NCBI RefSeq assembly: GCF_900104675.1
Contig: NZ_LT629945.1
Span: 2,222,756-2,286,755 of the forward strand
Direction of reading: 5' to 3'
Source: Angelakisella massiliensis
GTDB taxonomy: Bacteria > Bacillota > Clostridia > Oscillospirales > Ruminococcaceae
DNA: 64,000 bases
The stretch's first letter is position 1. Each line of letters opens with the position of its first letter. Below are positions 35,979 to 45,250 of the stretch, one piece after another. A program made the position numbers and the translations under genes. Under the pieces are notes generated by a model that made no database searches, was not told the DNA's origin, and saw only the letters and a program-made list of their open reading frames with translations.

Positions 35979-36643
35979 TTGATTCCCTCCTGGCCGCCGC
36001 TTCCTTTATAAAAACGACGGACGATTTCTCCCGCCTTCAAGGGAAGAGCTTCGATTCAAAAACAGTATAACACAATCATCACAGATGCACAACAAAGGGC
36101 CCGGTGTCGCCGGGACCCTTATGATGATAGTATATTTTTTCCATTCCTTCAAGTATCATCCTGTGATCAAAGTGTGAATATAAAAGCTTTTTCACAATTG
36201 CATTTTCCCGAGCGCCGCCCGTCTTTCTCCCCTGCCCGGATTGTTCGTGGGAAAACGGTTGCTGCCCCGGATCTCCAGGCAGTCAGAGGGATTGCGTTGG
36301 TTTTGCCGTGAGCAGACGACCTATGATCTGGAACGCTGACGCTTTTGAACCTCTGAAAAGCTGGAGATGTGTCCGGGAGAATGTCCAGATTCCCCTCTTT
36401 CTGATTTTGCAAGCACAGCAGGCGGGCAAAAGATCAGGACGTGTGCCTCTTTTTATGATGACGGCTTCTATTTTTCCGGCACACTTGCCTTGCAGCGATT
36501 TTTCACTCTCCCCTGCACTGTAAAAATGCATACCGCCTTGATGGGACACCAGGGATATGATAAGATAGGAGCGGTGAAAATGATGGTGGAAGAGCGGCCG
36601 CAAAAAGTTCCGCTTTTCCGTGAAAATAAGGAGAAAGAATAAG
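35979..36643. other. Long intergenic region upstream of rlmD
   Basis: 665 bases between divergent ABC-F and rlmD genes. A GGGCCCGG/CCGGGACCC hairpin at about 36095-36121 has only a weak T tract. Open frames on both strands (up to 131 codons) lack ribosome binding sites and family signals. It probably contains both promoters; I see no RNA gene that I can name. Confidence 0.5.
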
Positions 36644-38005
36644 ATGCTTCAAAAAAATGATGTCATCCAATTGGAGATCCAGTCTGTCACCAATGAGGGC
36701 AGCGGTGTGGGCCGTCACGAAGGTATGGCGGTGTTTGTCCCCATGACCGCCGCCGGCGAGCTGGTGCAGGTGAAGATCGTCAAGGTACTCAAAAACTACT
36801 GCTACGGCATTGTGGAGCAGGTGCTGCGCCCCTCTGAGCAAAGGCTCGTTCCCGACTGTCCTGTTTTCCGCCGGTGCGGGGGTTGTTCCCTGCGCCATTT
36901 AAGCTACCAGGAGGAGCTGCGCTGCAAGGGGGAATGGGTACGGGATGTATTGCAGCGGATCGGGGGGCTTTCCCTGACTGTTCCGCCGGTTCTCCCTTCC
37001 CCTCTGGAGCGGGGATACCGCAACAAAGCCCAATATCCCTTCGGCCTGTCTCCGGATGGAAAAGCCTACTGCGGCTTTTACGCCTCCCGAAGCCACACGA
37101 TCATACCGGCGGAGGGGTGCCTGCTTCAGCCGCCCTTTTTTGAGAAAATCTGCCGGGCCGTTTGCGCCTACATCGACCAGACCGGCGGGGATATATATGA
37201 GGAGAATACCGGCAAGGGTTTGTTCCGGCATCTGTATCTCCGTTGGGCGGAGGCTACAGGGGAGGTCATGGTTTGCCTGGTGATCAACGGCGAGCGCATT
37301 CCACGGCCCCAGCTGCTGGTGGAACGGGTTCTGGCCACCTGTCCTCAAACCGCCTCCATTCAGCTGAACATCAACAAGCGCAATACCAATGTGATCCTGG
37401 GGCAAAAGAGCACCGTTTTGTGGGGCAAAGAGGCCATCACCGACATTCTGGCGGGGGTACGGGTGCGGATCTCTCCCCTCTCCTTTTATCAGGTCAACCA
37501 TCAGGGAGCGGAACGTCTGTACCGCACCGCCGCTGAGATGGCCCAGCTCCAGCCGGAGGACCGTCTGCTGGATCTGTACTGCGGAGCGGGCACCATCGGC
37601 CTGTCCATGGCGGGGCAGGTACGGGAGCTGACGGGGGTGGAAATCGTGGAAAGCGCAGTTCGGGACGCCCGGCAGAACGCCGCGGAAAACGGCATTCACA
37701 ACGCCCGTTTTTACTGTGAGGACGCCGGGATGGCAGCGTCCCGCCTGGTTCGGGAGGGACTGCGTCCCGATGTCATCGTTCTGGACCCGCCCCGGAAGGG
37801 CTGTGATGAAACCACCATCGACGCGGTCTGCGCCATGGCCCCCAAACGGCTGGTGATGATCTCCTGCAATCCCGCCACTATGGCCCGGGATCTGAAACTG
37901 CTGGTCCAGCGGGGCTACCAGGTGGAGCGGGTCCAGCCGGTGGATATGTTCCCCAGGACCAACCATGTAGAATGCTGCGCCGCCCTTACAAACAGCGGCA
38001 AATGA
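36644..38005 (+). CDS. rlmD: 23S rRNA (uracil-5-)-methyltransferase, RlmD/RlmCD family
   Basis: A 453-residue SAM-dependent m5U methyltransferase. Residues 1-60 form a TRAM RNA-binding domain (IQSVTNEGSGVGRHEGMAVF). The Fe-S site follows in CPVFRRCGGCSLRHL. The Rossmann core has LDLYCGAGTIGLSMA (SAM) and LDPPRKGCDE, and the catalytic Cys is in MISCNPATMARDL. The end, MFPRTNHVECCAAL, is the normal family C-terminus. AAGGAGAAAG precedes ATG 36644. A second family member lies at 43468. Confidence 0.93.
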   Translation: MLQKNDVIQLEIQSVTNEGSGVGRHEGMAVFVPMTAAGELVQVKIVKVLKNYCYGIVEQVLRPSEQRLVPDCPVFRRCGGCSLRHLSYQEELRCKGEWVRDVLQRIGGLSLTVPPVLPSPLERGYRNKAQYPFGLSPDGKAYCGFYASRSHTIIPAEGCLLQPPFFEKICRAVCAYIDQTGGDIYEENTGKGLFRHLYLRWAEATGEVMVCLVINGERIPRPQLLVERVLATCPQTASIQLNINKRNTNVILGQKSTVLWGKEAITDILAGVRVRISPLSFYQVNHQGAERLYRTAAEMAQLQPEDRLLDLYCGAGTIGLSMAGQVRELTGVEIVESAVRDARQNAAENGIHNARFYCEDAGMAASRLVREGLRPDVIVLDPPRKGCDETTIDAVCAMAPKRLVMISCNPATMARDLKLLVQRGYQVERVQPVDMFPRTNHVECCAALTNSGK

Positions 38006-38163
38006 CCGAAAGCATCTGCTATGGGATATAGAAGCGGGAGGGGTTTTTCCGTGTTCCACAAATGGGAACAGCCAGAAGGACTGTGTTTCCTTTTTGCAGC
38101 GTCCAAACTGTTTCCCGGTGATGCCTCCCGGGGCGCGGGCGGCCCTCTGCCCCGGCAAAAGGA

Positions 38164-38187
38164 AAGGCGGTCCCGCCTTCGCTTTTA
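38164..38187 (+). terminator. Possible terminator after rlmD
   Basis: A short GGCGG/CCGCC stem is followed by TTCGCTTTT. Weak but in the right place in the 238-base gap before the next gene. Confidence 0.45.
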
Positions 38188-38243
38188 AAAAGCCGGGCCC
38201 TAGGCAGGGATGATGAAGATCGGATCAAAAGGAGCGTATTTCC

Positions 38244-38780
38244 ATGAGGCAAAAACTGGAACAACTGTTTCTTTGCTTTATGCTCTATTCCTTTTTGGGC
38301 TGGTGCTACGAGGTGTTTCTGGAAGTGGTGGTCTACCGCTGGGGTTACTCCGATCGGGGGGTGCTGGTGGGGCCCTATTGCGTGGTCTATGGCTTTGGGG
38401 CGCTGCTGATCATTGGCTGTCTGAGCGCCCTTAAACGCAGAAGGATTCCACTGGGAGCGGTAAACATCACACCGGTTTTGGTGTTTTTAGCCATTGTGGC
38501 GCTGACCACAGCGGTGGAACTGGCGGCAAGCTATCTGATGGAATGGACAACCGGCGGCTGGATGTGGGATTACACCCGCTTTTCCCCCAATTTCCAGGGA
38601 CGCATTGCCCTCAATCCCAGTCTCCGCTTCGGGGCGGGGGGAATGGCGATTTTGTATCTGATCCAGCCCTTCTTTGACCACCTGCTGAACCGTATTTCAG
38701 TCCGTAACCGCAGCGCTGCAGCGGATTTGCTGGGAGTTTTGCTGGCTGTGGATGTGGCCTATACCCTTTGCCGCCTGTAA
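38244..38780 (+). CDS. PF06541-type (CmpB-like) integral membrane protein
   Basis: A 178-residue protein with about four or five helices. It has the family features FLGWCYEVFLE, NRG-like DRGVLVGPYCVVYGFGALL and WMWDYTRFSPNFQGRI. These are listed as putative ABC-transporter type IV (CmpB) proteins but have no demonstrated transport function. AAAGGAGCG precedes the ATG. No ABC partner is adjacent. Confidence 0.82.
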   Translation: MRQKLEQLFLCFMLYSFLGWCYEVFLEVVVYRWGYSDRGVLVGPYCVVYGFGALLIIGCLSALKRRRIPLGAVNITPVLVFLAIVALTTAVELAASYLMEWTTGGWMWDYTRFSPNFQGRIALNPSLRFGAGGMAILYLIQPFFDHLLNRISVRNRSAAADLLGVLLAVDVAYTLCRL

Positions 38781-39119
38781 AGAACGGATAAGAGCCTGTA
38801 AACCTGGCGGAATGAAGCAGCACTCCCAGCCTGTGGAAAAATCTATTGATTGAAAAGAAATTCAGCCTGATTTTGATAGCACCGCCCATGTCCGCAGGGG
38901 CTGGAAAACGGGGTATCCCGCCGGCTTTGTCCTCAACCAAGCGGACCTGCTCAGAGACACTGGGCATTTCCAGCGTATCTAACTTTTGTTACACACCCCC
39001 TCTCCCTCCAGTTCCATCTTGTGGTTCCCCGACGGACGTTTTTATGGCGGCAAGGCTTTTCTTCGTAAGCGTCCTTGCCTATTTTTTGTTCCCTCAAACA
39101 ACGAAAGGAGCCTTTGATC
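38781..39119 (+). promoter_or_regulatory. Leader region of corA with terminator hairpin
   Basis: 339 bases without a gene. Just before corA, GGCAAGG and CCTTGCC (39049-39080) form a stem followed by TATTTTTTG. A terminator only about 30 bases ahead of a start codon suggests either an attenuator in the corA leader or the end of an upstream transcript. I looked for the Mg-sensing M-box core and did not find it. Confidence 0.5.
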
Positions 39120-40010
39120 ATGACACAGAAAATCCCGGATTCTTCCACCAGCCCCTGCTGGCAAACCGACGGTGCCGGCATACGGCTGCTGACAAAGGAA
39201 CAATACGCCTCTCTGGCAAAGGAACTGCCCAAAGGGGATGTTTTACTCCGGGGTTTATCTCATATCCGCTACTCCAAGGAAGAAAATTTTTCCTCCTGCA
39301 GTCAGGGGTTGATCCATGTCCCTCACAAGCGTCTGTCCTTCGGATTTTATTTTGACGCCCGCCAACTGCTGCTGATTGACAGCGGAACTTCCAGAGAGCT
39401 GGCCGGCGCTCTGGAGCGGCTGGCTCCGAATCTTCCCGCCCGGTCCACCCCTGCGTGCCTGCTGCTGCGGCTGCTGGAGCTGCTGATTGCCGACGATCTT
39501 CCCATGCTTCAGCAGACAGAGGAACGCCTGAGCAAGCTGGAGGACGAATTGCTCCGGCGCACTCCGGAGCATTTTTATGAAACCATCATCGCCTTCCGGA
39601 AGGAGTTATCCGGCTATCATTCTTATTATGAGCAGATGGGAACGCTGGGCGAACAGCTCCAGCAGTGTCTCTGCCTGACCATGGACGAGGAACAGGTGAG
39701 AAACTGGCAGCTGTACATCAACCGCACCGACCGGCTTCACGACCACTGCGAACGTCTGCGGGAATATCTGCTGCAAATCCGGGAGTTGTACCAGTCTCAA
39801 ATCGAGGTGCGGCAGAACAAGATCATGACCTTTTTGACGGTGGTGACCACCATTTTTCTTCCCCTGACGCTGATTGTGGGCTGGTACGGCATGAACTTTC
39901 CGGATATGTTTGCTCTGCGCTGGCGGTACGGCTATCCGGCGGTGATTCTTATTTCCGTTGGAGTTGTGGCTGCGGAAATCATCTATTTTCATAAGAAAAA
40001 AATGCTGTGA
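39120..40010 (+). CDS. corA: CorA-like divalent cation transporter
   Basis: A 296-residue CorA-family protein for Mg2+ or related ions. A soluble N-terminal domain (1-230) with long helices (EERLSKLEDELLRR) is followed by two C-terminal transmembrane helices. Between them is the signature YGMNFPDMF (GMN). ATG 39120 is preferred because GAAAGGAG lies upstream; the frame is open to 39075. It is slightly shorter than typical CorA at the N-terminus, as in several Firmicutes paralogues. Confidence 0.9.
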   Translation: MTQKIPDSSTSPCWQTDGAGIRLLTKEQYASLAKELPKGDVLLRGLSHIRYSKEENFSSCSQGLIHVPHKRLSFGFYFDARQLLLIDSGTSRELAGALERLAPNLPARSTPACLLLRLLELLIADDLPMLQQTEERLSKLEDELLRRTPEHFYETIIAFRKELSGYHSYYEQMGTLGEQLQQCLCLTMDEEQVRNWQLYINRTDRLHDHCERLREYLLQIRELYQSQIEVRQNKIMTFLTVVTTIFLPLTLIVGWYGMNFPDMFALRWRYGYPAVILISVGVVAAEIIYFHKKKML

Positions 40011-40042
40011 CGCAGCGCAGTTCATTGATTGGAGGCTTTCCT

Positions 40043-40750
40043 ATGGCGACAGAAAACCGGTCCATGCGGGTCATCGCACGGATTCACTCAGATTTTCCCA
40101 CCAAGTTCGGCATTCCCCGCCAGAGCGGTTTAGTAAAAAGCCTGCGGTCCCGGATCATATTCGAGCCGGAGTTCCGTGTTCCCGAAGCGGTGCGGGGTCT
40201 GGAGGAATTTTCTCACATCTGGCTGGTGTGGGAGTTTTCCCAGTCGGTGCGGGAGGGCTGGTCCCCCACCGTTCGCCCACCCCGTCTGGGGGGCAACAAA
40301 AGGATGGGGGTTTTTGCCACCCGTTCCCCCTTCCGGCCCAATCCCATCGGTCTGTCCGCCGTCCAATTGAAGCGGGTGTATCTGGATGATGAGCTGGGGC
40401 CGGTACTGGAGGTGCTGGGGGCGGACCTGATGGACGGGACCCCTATTTTCGACATCAAGCCTTATCTCCCCTTTGCTGACAGCTATCCAGAGGCATCGGG
40501 CGGATTCGCGGAGCCCCTGCGGGCTCACCGGCTGGAGGTGGAGCTTTCGGAGCCGTGGAGAAGCATGGTTCCTCAGCCGCTTTTGGAAGGGCTGCTGGAG
40601 GTATTGGCCCAGGACCCCAGGCCCTCTTATCAGCATGATCCCACCAGAGTATATGGTTTTACCTTCGGCGGGATGGAGGTGCGCTTTACCGTAAAAGAGG
40701 ACCGGCTCACCGTTGGGGAAATCCTTCCCCTGTCCCGGAAGGAGGAGTGA
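40043..40750 (+). CDS. trmO: tRNA (N6-threonylcarbamoyladenosine-37)-N6-methyltransferase TrmO
   Basis: A 235-residue TsaA/TrmO-family beta-barrel enzyme that methylates t6A37 in tRNA. Family motifs are IARIHSDFPTKFGIPRQSG, LEEFSHIWLVWEF, GVFATRSPFRPNPIGLS and LMDGTPIFDIKPYLPF. A C-terminal domain (RPSYQHDPTRVYGF) is the usual extension. ATG 40043 has GGAGGC upstream; the open frame starts at 40007. It follows corA by 32 bases. Confidence 0.93.
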   Translation: MATENRSMRVIARIHSDFPTKFGIPRQSGLVKSLRSRIIFEPEFRVPEAVRGLEEFSHIWLVWEFSQSVREGWSPTVRPPRLGGNKRMGVFATRSPFRPNPIGLSAVQLKRVYLDDELGPVLEVLGADLMDGTPIFDIKPYLPFADSYPEASGGFAEPLRAHRLEVELSEPWRSMVPQPLLEGLLEVLAQDPRPSYQHDPTRVYGFTFGGMEVRFTVKEDRLTVGEILPLSRKEE

Positions 40751-41119
40751 AAACGGCGATGCCCGTTTCAGTGTTAAGAAAAAGTTCGGCACACTTTCAG
40801 AGGTATCCCATATTGCTGGATCTGCAGCAGATTCCTGACGAAACCAGCGTCGGTCCCCTCCGGTCTCACACCCCTGCTGGTCCGGAGCTATGATTTTAGA
40901 CTTTGCTTTTGGGACACAGGTTTTTGGCCGTGCGAAGCGGAGCTGTCCGTTTCTTTTTCAGAATACTGCCGTTGCCAGCTTAAAAATTTCTTTTTTCGCC
41001 CGGAAAGCATATTGTTCCAGAGGGCAAAAAATGCTATAATCAAACGTCGTATGGAGTAAAGACTGCGGCAAAATTCCACTGGCTTTCATGCCGTTTTCAT
41101 TGGAAAGGAGCAATCGTAG
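40751..41119 (+). promoter_or_regulatory. Intergenic region containing the ddh promoter
   Basis: 369 bases without a gene. TTGTTC (41012-41017) and TATAAT (41035-41040) with a 17-base spacer form the likely promoter, about 80 bases before the ddh start. No lysine riboswitch core is visible here, unlike at asd. Confidence 0.6.
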
Positions 41120-42106
41120 ATGACCATTCGTATCGGTATTCTCGGCTATGGCAATTTGGGACGGGGTGTGGAGTGCGCTGTCCGTCACAATCCGGACATG
41201 ACCCTCGCCGGCGTATTTACCCGCAGGGATCCCGCCTCGCTCACTCTGCTCACCCCTGGTGTAAAGGCTTATTCCATCGCGGAGGCTCCCGCTATGGCCG
41301 ATCAGATTGATGTGATGATCCTCTGCGGAGGAAGCGCCACCGATCTGCCGGTACAGACCCCGGAGTTTGCCGCGCTTTTTAATGTAGTGGACAGCTTTGA
41401 TACCCATCCCCGCATCCCGGAGCATTTTGCCGCGGCTGATGAGGCGTCCAAAAAAGGCGGGAAGGTCAGCGTCATTTCCGCCGGATGGGACCCCGGTATG
41501 TTCTCTGTCAGCCGTCTGTACGCTCAGTCCATTCTTCCCGGAGGCAGCACCTACACCTTCTGGGGCAAGGGTGTCAGCCAGGGCCATTCCGATGCCATCC
41601 GCCGCATTTCAGGGGTAGTGGATGCCCGTCAGTATACCATTCCTGTGGACGCAGCGCTGGAGGCTGTACGCTCCGGGTCTGAGCCGGTCCTCACCACCCG
41701 CCAGAAACATACCCGTGAATGCTTTGTGGTGGCGGAGGAAGGGGCCGATACCGCCAGAATCGAGCATGAGATCAAGACTATGCCCGACTATTTCGCGGAT
41801 TATGACACCACCGTACATTTTATTTCTCTGGAAGAGCTGCGTCGGGATCACAGCGGCATTCCCCACGGCGGTTTTGTCATCACCAGCGGAAAGACCGGCT
41901 GGAATGATGAAAACACCCATGTGGTGGAGTACCGTCTGAAGCTGGATTCCAATCCGGAGTTTACTTCCTCCATTCTGGTGGCCTGCGCCCGCGCCGCTTT
42001 CAGAATGAATCAGGAGGGCCGTACCGGCTGTGTGACCCTGTTTGATATTCCCCCGGCTTATCTGAGCCCCAAGAGCGGCGAGGAGCTTCGCAAGGAGCTG
42101 CTGTAA
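41120..42106 (+). CDS. ddh: meso-diaminopimelate D-dehydrogenase
   Basis: A 328-residue NADPH-dependent enzyme that makes meso-DAP directly from tetrahydrodipicolinate, a one-step lysine/peptidoglycan route. The N-terminus IRIGILGYGNLGRGVECAV is the Rossmann motif. VDSFDTHPRIPEHF and SAGWDPGMFS are characteristic of DAP dehydrogenase, and the C-terminal domain has KTGWNDENTHVVEYRLKL. AAAGGAGCAATC precedes the ATG. Together with asd it indicates lysine/DAP synthesis by the dehydrogenase branch. Confidence 0.95.
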   Translation: MTIRIGILGYGNLGRGVECAVRHNPDMTLAGVFTRRDPASLTLLTPGVKAYSIAEAPAMADQIDVMILCGGSATDLPVQTPEFAALFNVVDSFDTHPRIPEHFAAADEASKKGGKVSVISAGWDPGMFSVSRLYAQSILPGGSTYTFWGKGVSQGHSDAIRRISGVVDARQYTIPVDAALEAVRSGSEPVLTTRQKHTRECFVVAEEGADTARIEHEIKTMPDYFADYDTTVHFISLEELRRDHSGIPHGGFVITSGKTGWNDENTHVVEYRLKLDSNPEFTSSILVACARAAFRMNQEGRTGCVTLFDIPPAYLSPKSGEELRKELL

Positions 42107-42238
42107 GCCTGCTTGCCCGTATGGTTTTTACCCGGCGGCCTTTCGCTCCAACGGAGGGCTGTCGGGTTTCGTTTGCACAAGATTTTGGGATGAAATCCAT
42201 CGCTCCGGCCGGTCCGGAGTGTCTGGGAGGAACCATTG

Positions 42239-43015
42239 ATGAAACAAGATCACAGTGAAGCGCTGGAGATTGCCGTTTATGCCGGAAATATTCTGCTGCA
42301 AAGCGGCGCAGAGATTTTCCGGGTGGAGGAAACCATCGACCGCATCACCAGCGCTTACGGTGTGGAATCCTGCAATTCCTTTGTATTGAGCAGCGGCATT
42401 TTTACCACCGCCGGAAGCCAGCGGGAGGAATATTTCGCCAAGGTCAAGCACATTCCTCTCAGCGGCGCCAGGCTGGACAAGGTGGAGGCGGTCAATCAGC
42501 TTTCCAGAGAGATCTCCCGTGGAGAGCACACTCTGGAGGAGGCTCGCCGCAGGCTGGAGGAGATTGATGCCATGCCCAAAAAGTCTGCCCGCTCCAGGAT
42601 TCTGGCCTCGGGGGTAGGCAGCGGGTGCTTCTGTCTGCTGTTTGGCGGCAGTCTGCCGGATTGCTTTGTTTCTTTTTGGGCCGGGCTGCTGCTGTACTGC
42701 TATCTGTATGGGATCGAAAACCGTTCCCTTTCAAAAATCACCTCCACCATCGGCGGCAGCGCCCTGGCGACGCTGGTTTCGGTAGTGCTGTTCCGTCTTG
42801 GACTGGGGGCTAATCTCAATCAGATCGTCATTGGTTCCATCATTCCTCTGCTGCCCGGGGTTTCCTTTACCACCGCCATCCGTGACATTGCCGACGGAGA
42901 CTATATTGCCGGCAGCGTGCGGATGCTGGACGCCATGCTGGTATCGCTGTGCATCGTGGCCGGCGTGATGCTGGTATATACTCTTTATCACCGACTGACA
43001 GGAGGCTTTCTGTAA
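42239..43015 (+). CDS. Threonine/serine exporter ThrE family, N-terminal (PF06738) subunit
   Basis: A 258-residue protein. The cytosolic N-terminal part has the family signature LQSGAEIFRVEETIDRI and SFVLSSGIFTTA. Five hydrophobic segments follow (residues about 120-255). This corresponds to the first half of ThrE (DUF1212). ATG 42239 has GGGAGGAACC upstream; a TTG three bases earlier is less likely. The next gene encodes the second half, so the exporter is split in two as usual in Firmicutes. Substrate inferred from family only. Confidence 0.88.
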   Translation: MKQDHSEALEIAVYAGNILLQSGAEIFRVEETIDRITSAYGVESCNSFVLSSGIFTTAGSQREEYFAKVKHIPLSGARLDKVEAVNQLSREISRGEHTLEEARRRLEEIDAMPKKSARSRILASGVGSGCFCLLFGGSLPDCFVSFWAGLLLYCYLYGIENRSLSKITSTIGGSALATLVSVVLFRLGLGANLNQIVIGSIIPLLPGVSFTTAIRDIADGDYIAGSVRMLDAMLVSLCIVAGVMLVYTLYHRLTGGFL

Positions 43016-43458
43016 TGCTGCTTCAGATCATAGCCGCCTTCACCGGCACCATTGCCTTCGCGCTGCTGTTTCATGTGCCAAGACCCTATTACTTCACCTG
43101 CGGCGTCACCGGCGCTCTGGGTTGGGCCTGTTATCTGCTGCTGGCGCCATCCACTTCTCCAGCAGAGGCTGCGTTTTTCTCAACCGCTCTGGTGGCGCTG
43201 CTGTCTCGCTTTTTCGCCATTCGGGAGCGGTGTCCTGTAACCATTTTTCTTATTTCCGGCATTTTGCCTCTGGTGCCTGGAAGCGGCATTTACTGGACCG
43301 CTTACTATTTGCTGCAGGCGGAAACTGAAATGTCCTCGGCCAAAGGCTTTGAGACAGTCAAAATCGCCGTTGCCATGGTATTGGGGATCGTATTCGTTTT
43401 TGAATTACCCCAAAAGCTGTTCCGCATCTTCATTCCCCATACTAAACCGTCGAAATGA
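43015..43458 (+). CDS. Threonine/serine exporter ThrE family, small (DUF3815) subunit
   Basis: A 147-residue membrane protein with four helices. GTIAFALLFHVPRPYYF and LVPGSGIYWTAYYLL are typical of the ThrE_2 subunit. Its ATG overlaps the upstream stop (TAATG), so translation is coupled. A GGAGGC site lies inside the end of the upstream gene. Confidence 0.87.
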   Translation: MLLQIIAAFTGTIAFALLFHVPRPYYFTCGVTGALGWACYLLLAPSTSPAEAAFFSTALVALLSRFFAIRERCPVTIFLISGILPLVPGSGIYWTAYYLLQAETEMSSAKGFETVKIAVAMVLGIVFVFELPQKLFRIFIPHTKPSK

Positions 43459-43467
43459 GGTTCTGTA

Positions 43468-44940
43468 ATGAAACCCTACGAGAAGCCGTCAAAAAAACAA
43501 AAAGAAACGGTGCGTACCGCCAATCCCGCTGCCTGTCCCCTGGCTAAAAAATGCGGGGGCTGCCAGCTGCAAAACATGAGTTACCCCCAGCAGCTCCAAT
43601 GGAAGCAGCGGAAGGTAGAGCGTCTGCTGGGAAAATTCCATAGGGTGGAACCCATCATCGGGATGGAGCATCCTGTTCATTACCGAAACAAGGTTCAGGC
43701 CGCTTTTGGGCTGGATCGCGGCCGCAGGATCATTTCCGGAGTGTATCAGTCCAGCACCCACCGCATCGTACCGGTGGACAGCTGCATGATCGAGGATCAA
43801 AAGGCGGATCAGATCATCACCTCCATCCGCCATCTGCTCCCTCAATTCCGTATCCAGCCCTTTGATGAGCGGACCGGCCAGGGGCTGCTTCGTCACGTTT
43901 TGGTCAAGCGGGGCTTTTCCAGCGGGCAAATCATGGTGGTGCTGGTGACGGTCTCCCCTATCCTGCCGGCCAAAAACCGTTTTGTGGAAGCGCTGCTGCA
44001 AAAACATCCTGACATCACCACGGTTGTTCAGAACATCAATCCCGGTTTTACCAGCATGGTTCTGGGGGAGCGGGAAAAGGTGCTTTATGGTCCAGGCACA
44101 ATTGAGGATACCCTGTGCGGCTGTGTGTTCCGCATTTCCGCCAAGTCCTTTTATCAGATCAATCCCGTCCAAACGGAGGTTCTCTATTCCAGGGCGCTGG
44201 AAATGGCCCGGCTGGCCGGTTCAGAACGGGTGATCGACGCTTACTGCGGCATCGGCACCATCGGGATGATCGCGGCCCGCCAGGCTGGACAGGTTCTGGG
44301 AGTGGAGCTGAATCGGGATGCTGTCCGGGACGCCATTTCCAACGCGAAGCGAAACAACATCACCAACATCTACTTTCAGTGTGCTGACGCTGGAGAATTT
44401 ATGCGGGAAATGGCTGCCGAAGGCGAGACAGCTGATGTGGTGCTGATGGATCCGCCCCGTGCGGGCAGCGATGAGGCGTTTCTGTCCTCTCTGGTAAAGC
44501 TTTCCCCCACAAAGGTTGTATATATCTCCTGCAACCCGGAAACCCAGGTGCGGGATGTAACCTATCTGACCCAAAATGGCTACAGTGTCTGCGCCATTCA
44601 GCCGGTGGATATGTTCCCTTATACCAACCATGTGGAAACGGTAGTACTTTTGTCCAAACTTAATACCAAGCAACATATCGAGGTGGAGTTGAATCTGGAC
44701 GAACTGGATTTGACGTCGGCGGAAAGCAAGGCTACCTATGAGGAAATCAAGGCGTATGTACTGGAGCATACTGGCCTGAAAGTCAGCCATCTCTATATCG
44801 CCCAGGTCAAACAGAAGTATGGCATTATTGAGCGGGAGAACTATAATAAGCCAAAGTCTGAAAATGCCAAACAGCCGAAATGTCCGCCAGAAAAGGAAGC
44901 GGCAATTACAGAGGCACTGAAGTTCTTTGGGATGATTTGA
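43468..44940 (+). CDS. Second RlmD/RumA-family rRNA m5U methyltransferase with C-terminal extension
   Basis: A 490-residue protein. Unlike the 36.6-kb paralogue it lacks a TRAM domain and starts directly before the Fe-S site (CPLAKKCGGCQLQNM). The core has IDAYCGIGTIGMIAA, LMDPPRAGSDE and ISCNPETQVRDV, and the normal family end is MFPYTNHVETVVLLS at about residue 396. About 94 further residues follow (LDELDLTSAESKATYEEIK, then IIERENYNKPKSE), a Lys/Glu-rich extension that I recall on RumA genes used as attachment sites by Firmicutes integrative elements. The last part is more A+T-rich. Confidence 0.88.
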   Translation: MKPYEKPSKKQKETVRTANPAACPLAKKCGGCQLQNMSYPQQLQWKQRKVERLLGKFHRVEPIIGMEHPVHYRNKVQAAFGLDRGRRIISGVYQSSTHRIVPVDSCMIEDQKADQIITSIRHLLPQFRIQPFDERTGQGLLRHVLVKRGFSSGQIMVVLVTVSPILPAKNRFVEALLQKHPDITTVVQNINPGFTSMVLGEREKVLYGPGTIEDTLCGCVFRISAKSFYQINPVQTEVLYSRALEMARLAGSERVIDAYCGIGTIGMIAARQAGQVLGVELNRDAVRDAISNAKRNNITNIYFQCADAGEFMREMAAEGETADVVLMDPPRAGSDEAFLSSLVKLSPTKVVYISCNPETQVRDVTYLTQNGYSVCAIQPVDMFPYTNHVETVVLLSKLNTKQHIEVELNLDELDLTSAESKATYEEIKAYVLEHTGLKVSHLYIAQVKQKYGIIERENYNKPKSENAKQPKCPPEKEAAITEALKFFGMI

Positions 44941-44950
44941 GGTGAACAAC

Positions 44951-45196
44951 GTGGAGCGTGCGATCTCTTGTGAGTTCAATTTGGATACAGCCTGCGTTGA
45001 ACTGAAATTTGCTGATGGTAGCATGATTTCGATTGATACGGTTGCTGTTGAAAATGAGGTAGCAGACAATATGTATCAACGATCCGAATTGGACTGGTTA
45101 ATCTATAACCAGCCACTAGAATATGCAAATGTAGTGTTGAACGGAGGCTTGGAGAAATATATTCACGGAACACCCCAGCATCGTTTGACAGATTAA
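44951..45196 (+). CDS. Small DUF6061-like protein
   Basis: An 81-residue acidic protein (ISCEFNLDTACVELKFADG, IDTVAVENEVADNMYQRS, DWLIYNQPLEYA). It resembles small DUF6061-type proteins that accompany mobile elements in gut Firmicutes; function unknown. The frame is open from GTG 44942, but GTG 44951 has GAGGTG at better spacing. It follows the methyltransferase by 10 bases and ends at a strong terminator. Confidence 0.7.
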   Translation: MERAISCEFNLDTACVELKFADGSMISIDTVAVENEVADNMYQRSELDWLIYNQPLEYANVVLNGGLEKYIHGTPQHRLTD

Positions 45197-45210
45197 CTGC
45201 ATAGATTTGT

Positions 45211-45250
45211 AAAGCCCATCGGTCAATACTGACCGATGGGCTTTGTTTTA
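45211..45250 (+). terminator. Terminator after the DUF6061-like gene
   Basis: A perfect 15-base stem (AAAGCCCATCGGTCA with TGACCGATGGGCTTT) with a four-base loop, followed by GTTTT on the plus strand. It also stands at the 3' end of the convergent HerA gene. Confidence 0.85.

Noticed and set aside
36095-36121. G/C hairpin considered as a T-box or strong terminator
   Set aside because: No T-box consensus sequence and no T tract on either strand.
38781-39119. Possible M-box (magnesium) riboswitch before corA
   Set aside because: A terminator is present, but the conserved M-box core could not be found on either strand.
44221-45069. 282-codon minus-strand frame over the RlmD-like tail and DUF6061-like gene
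   Set aside because: Opposes two plus-strand genes with family matches and a terminator; no signals of its own.
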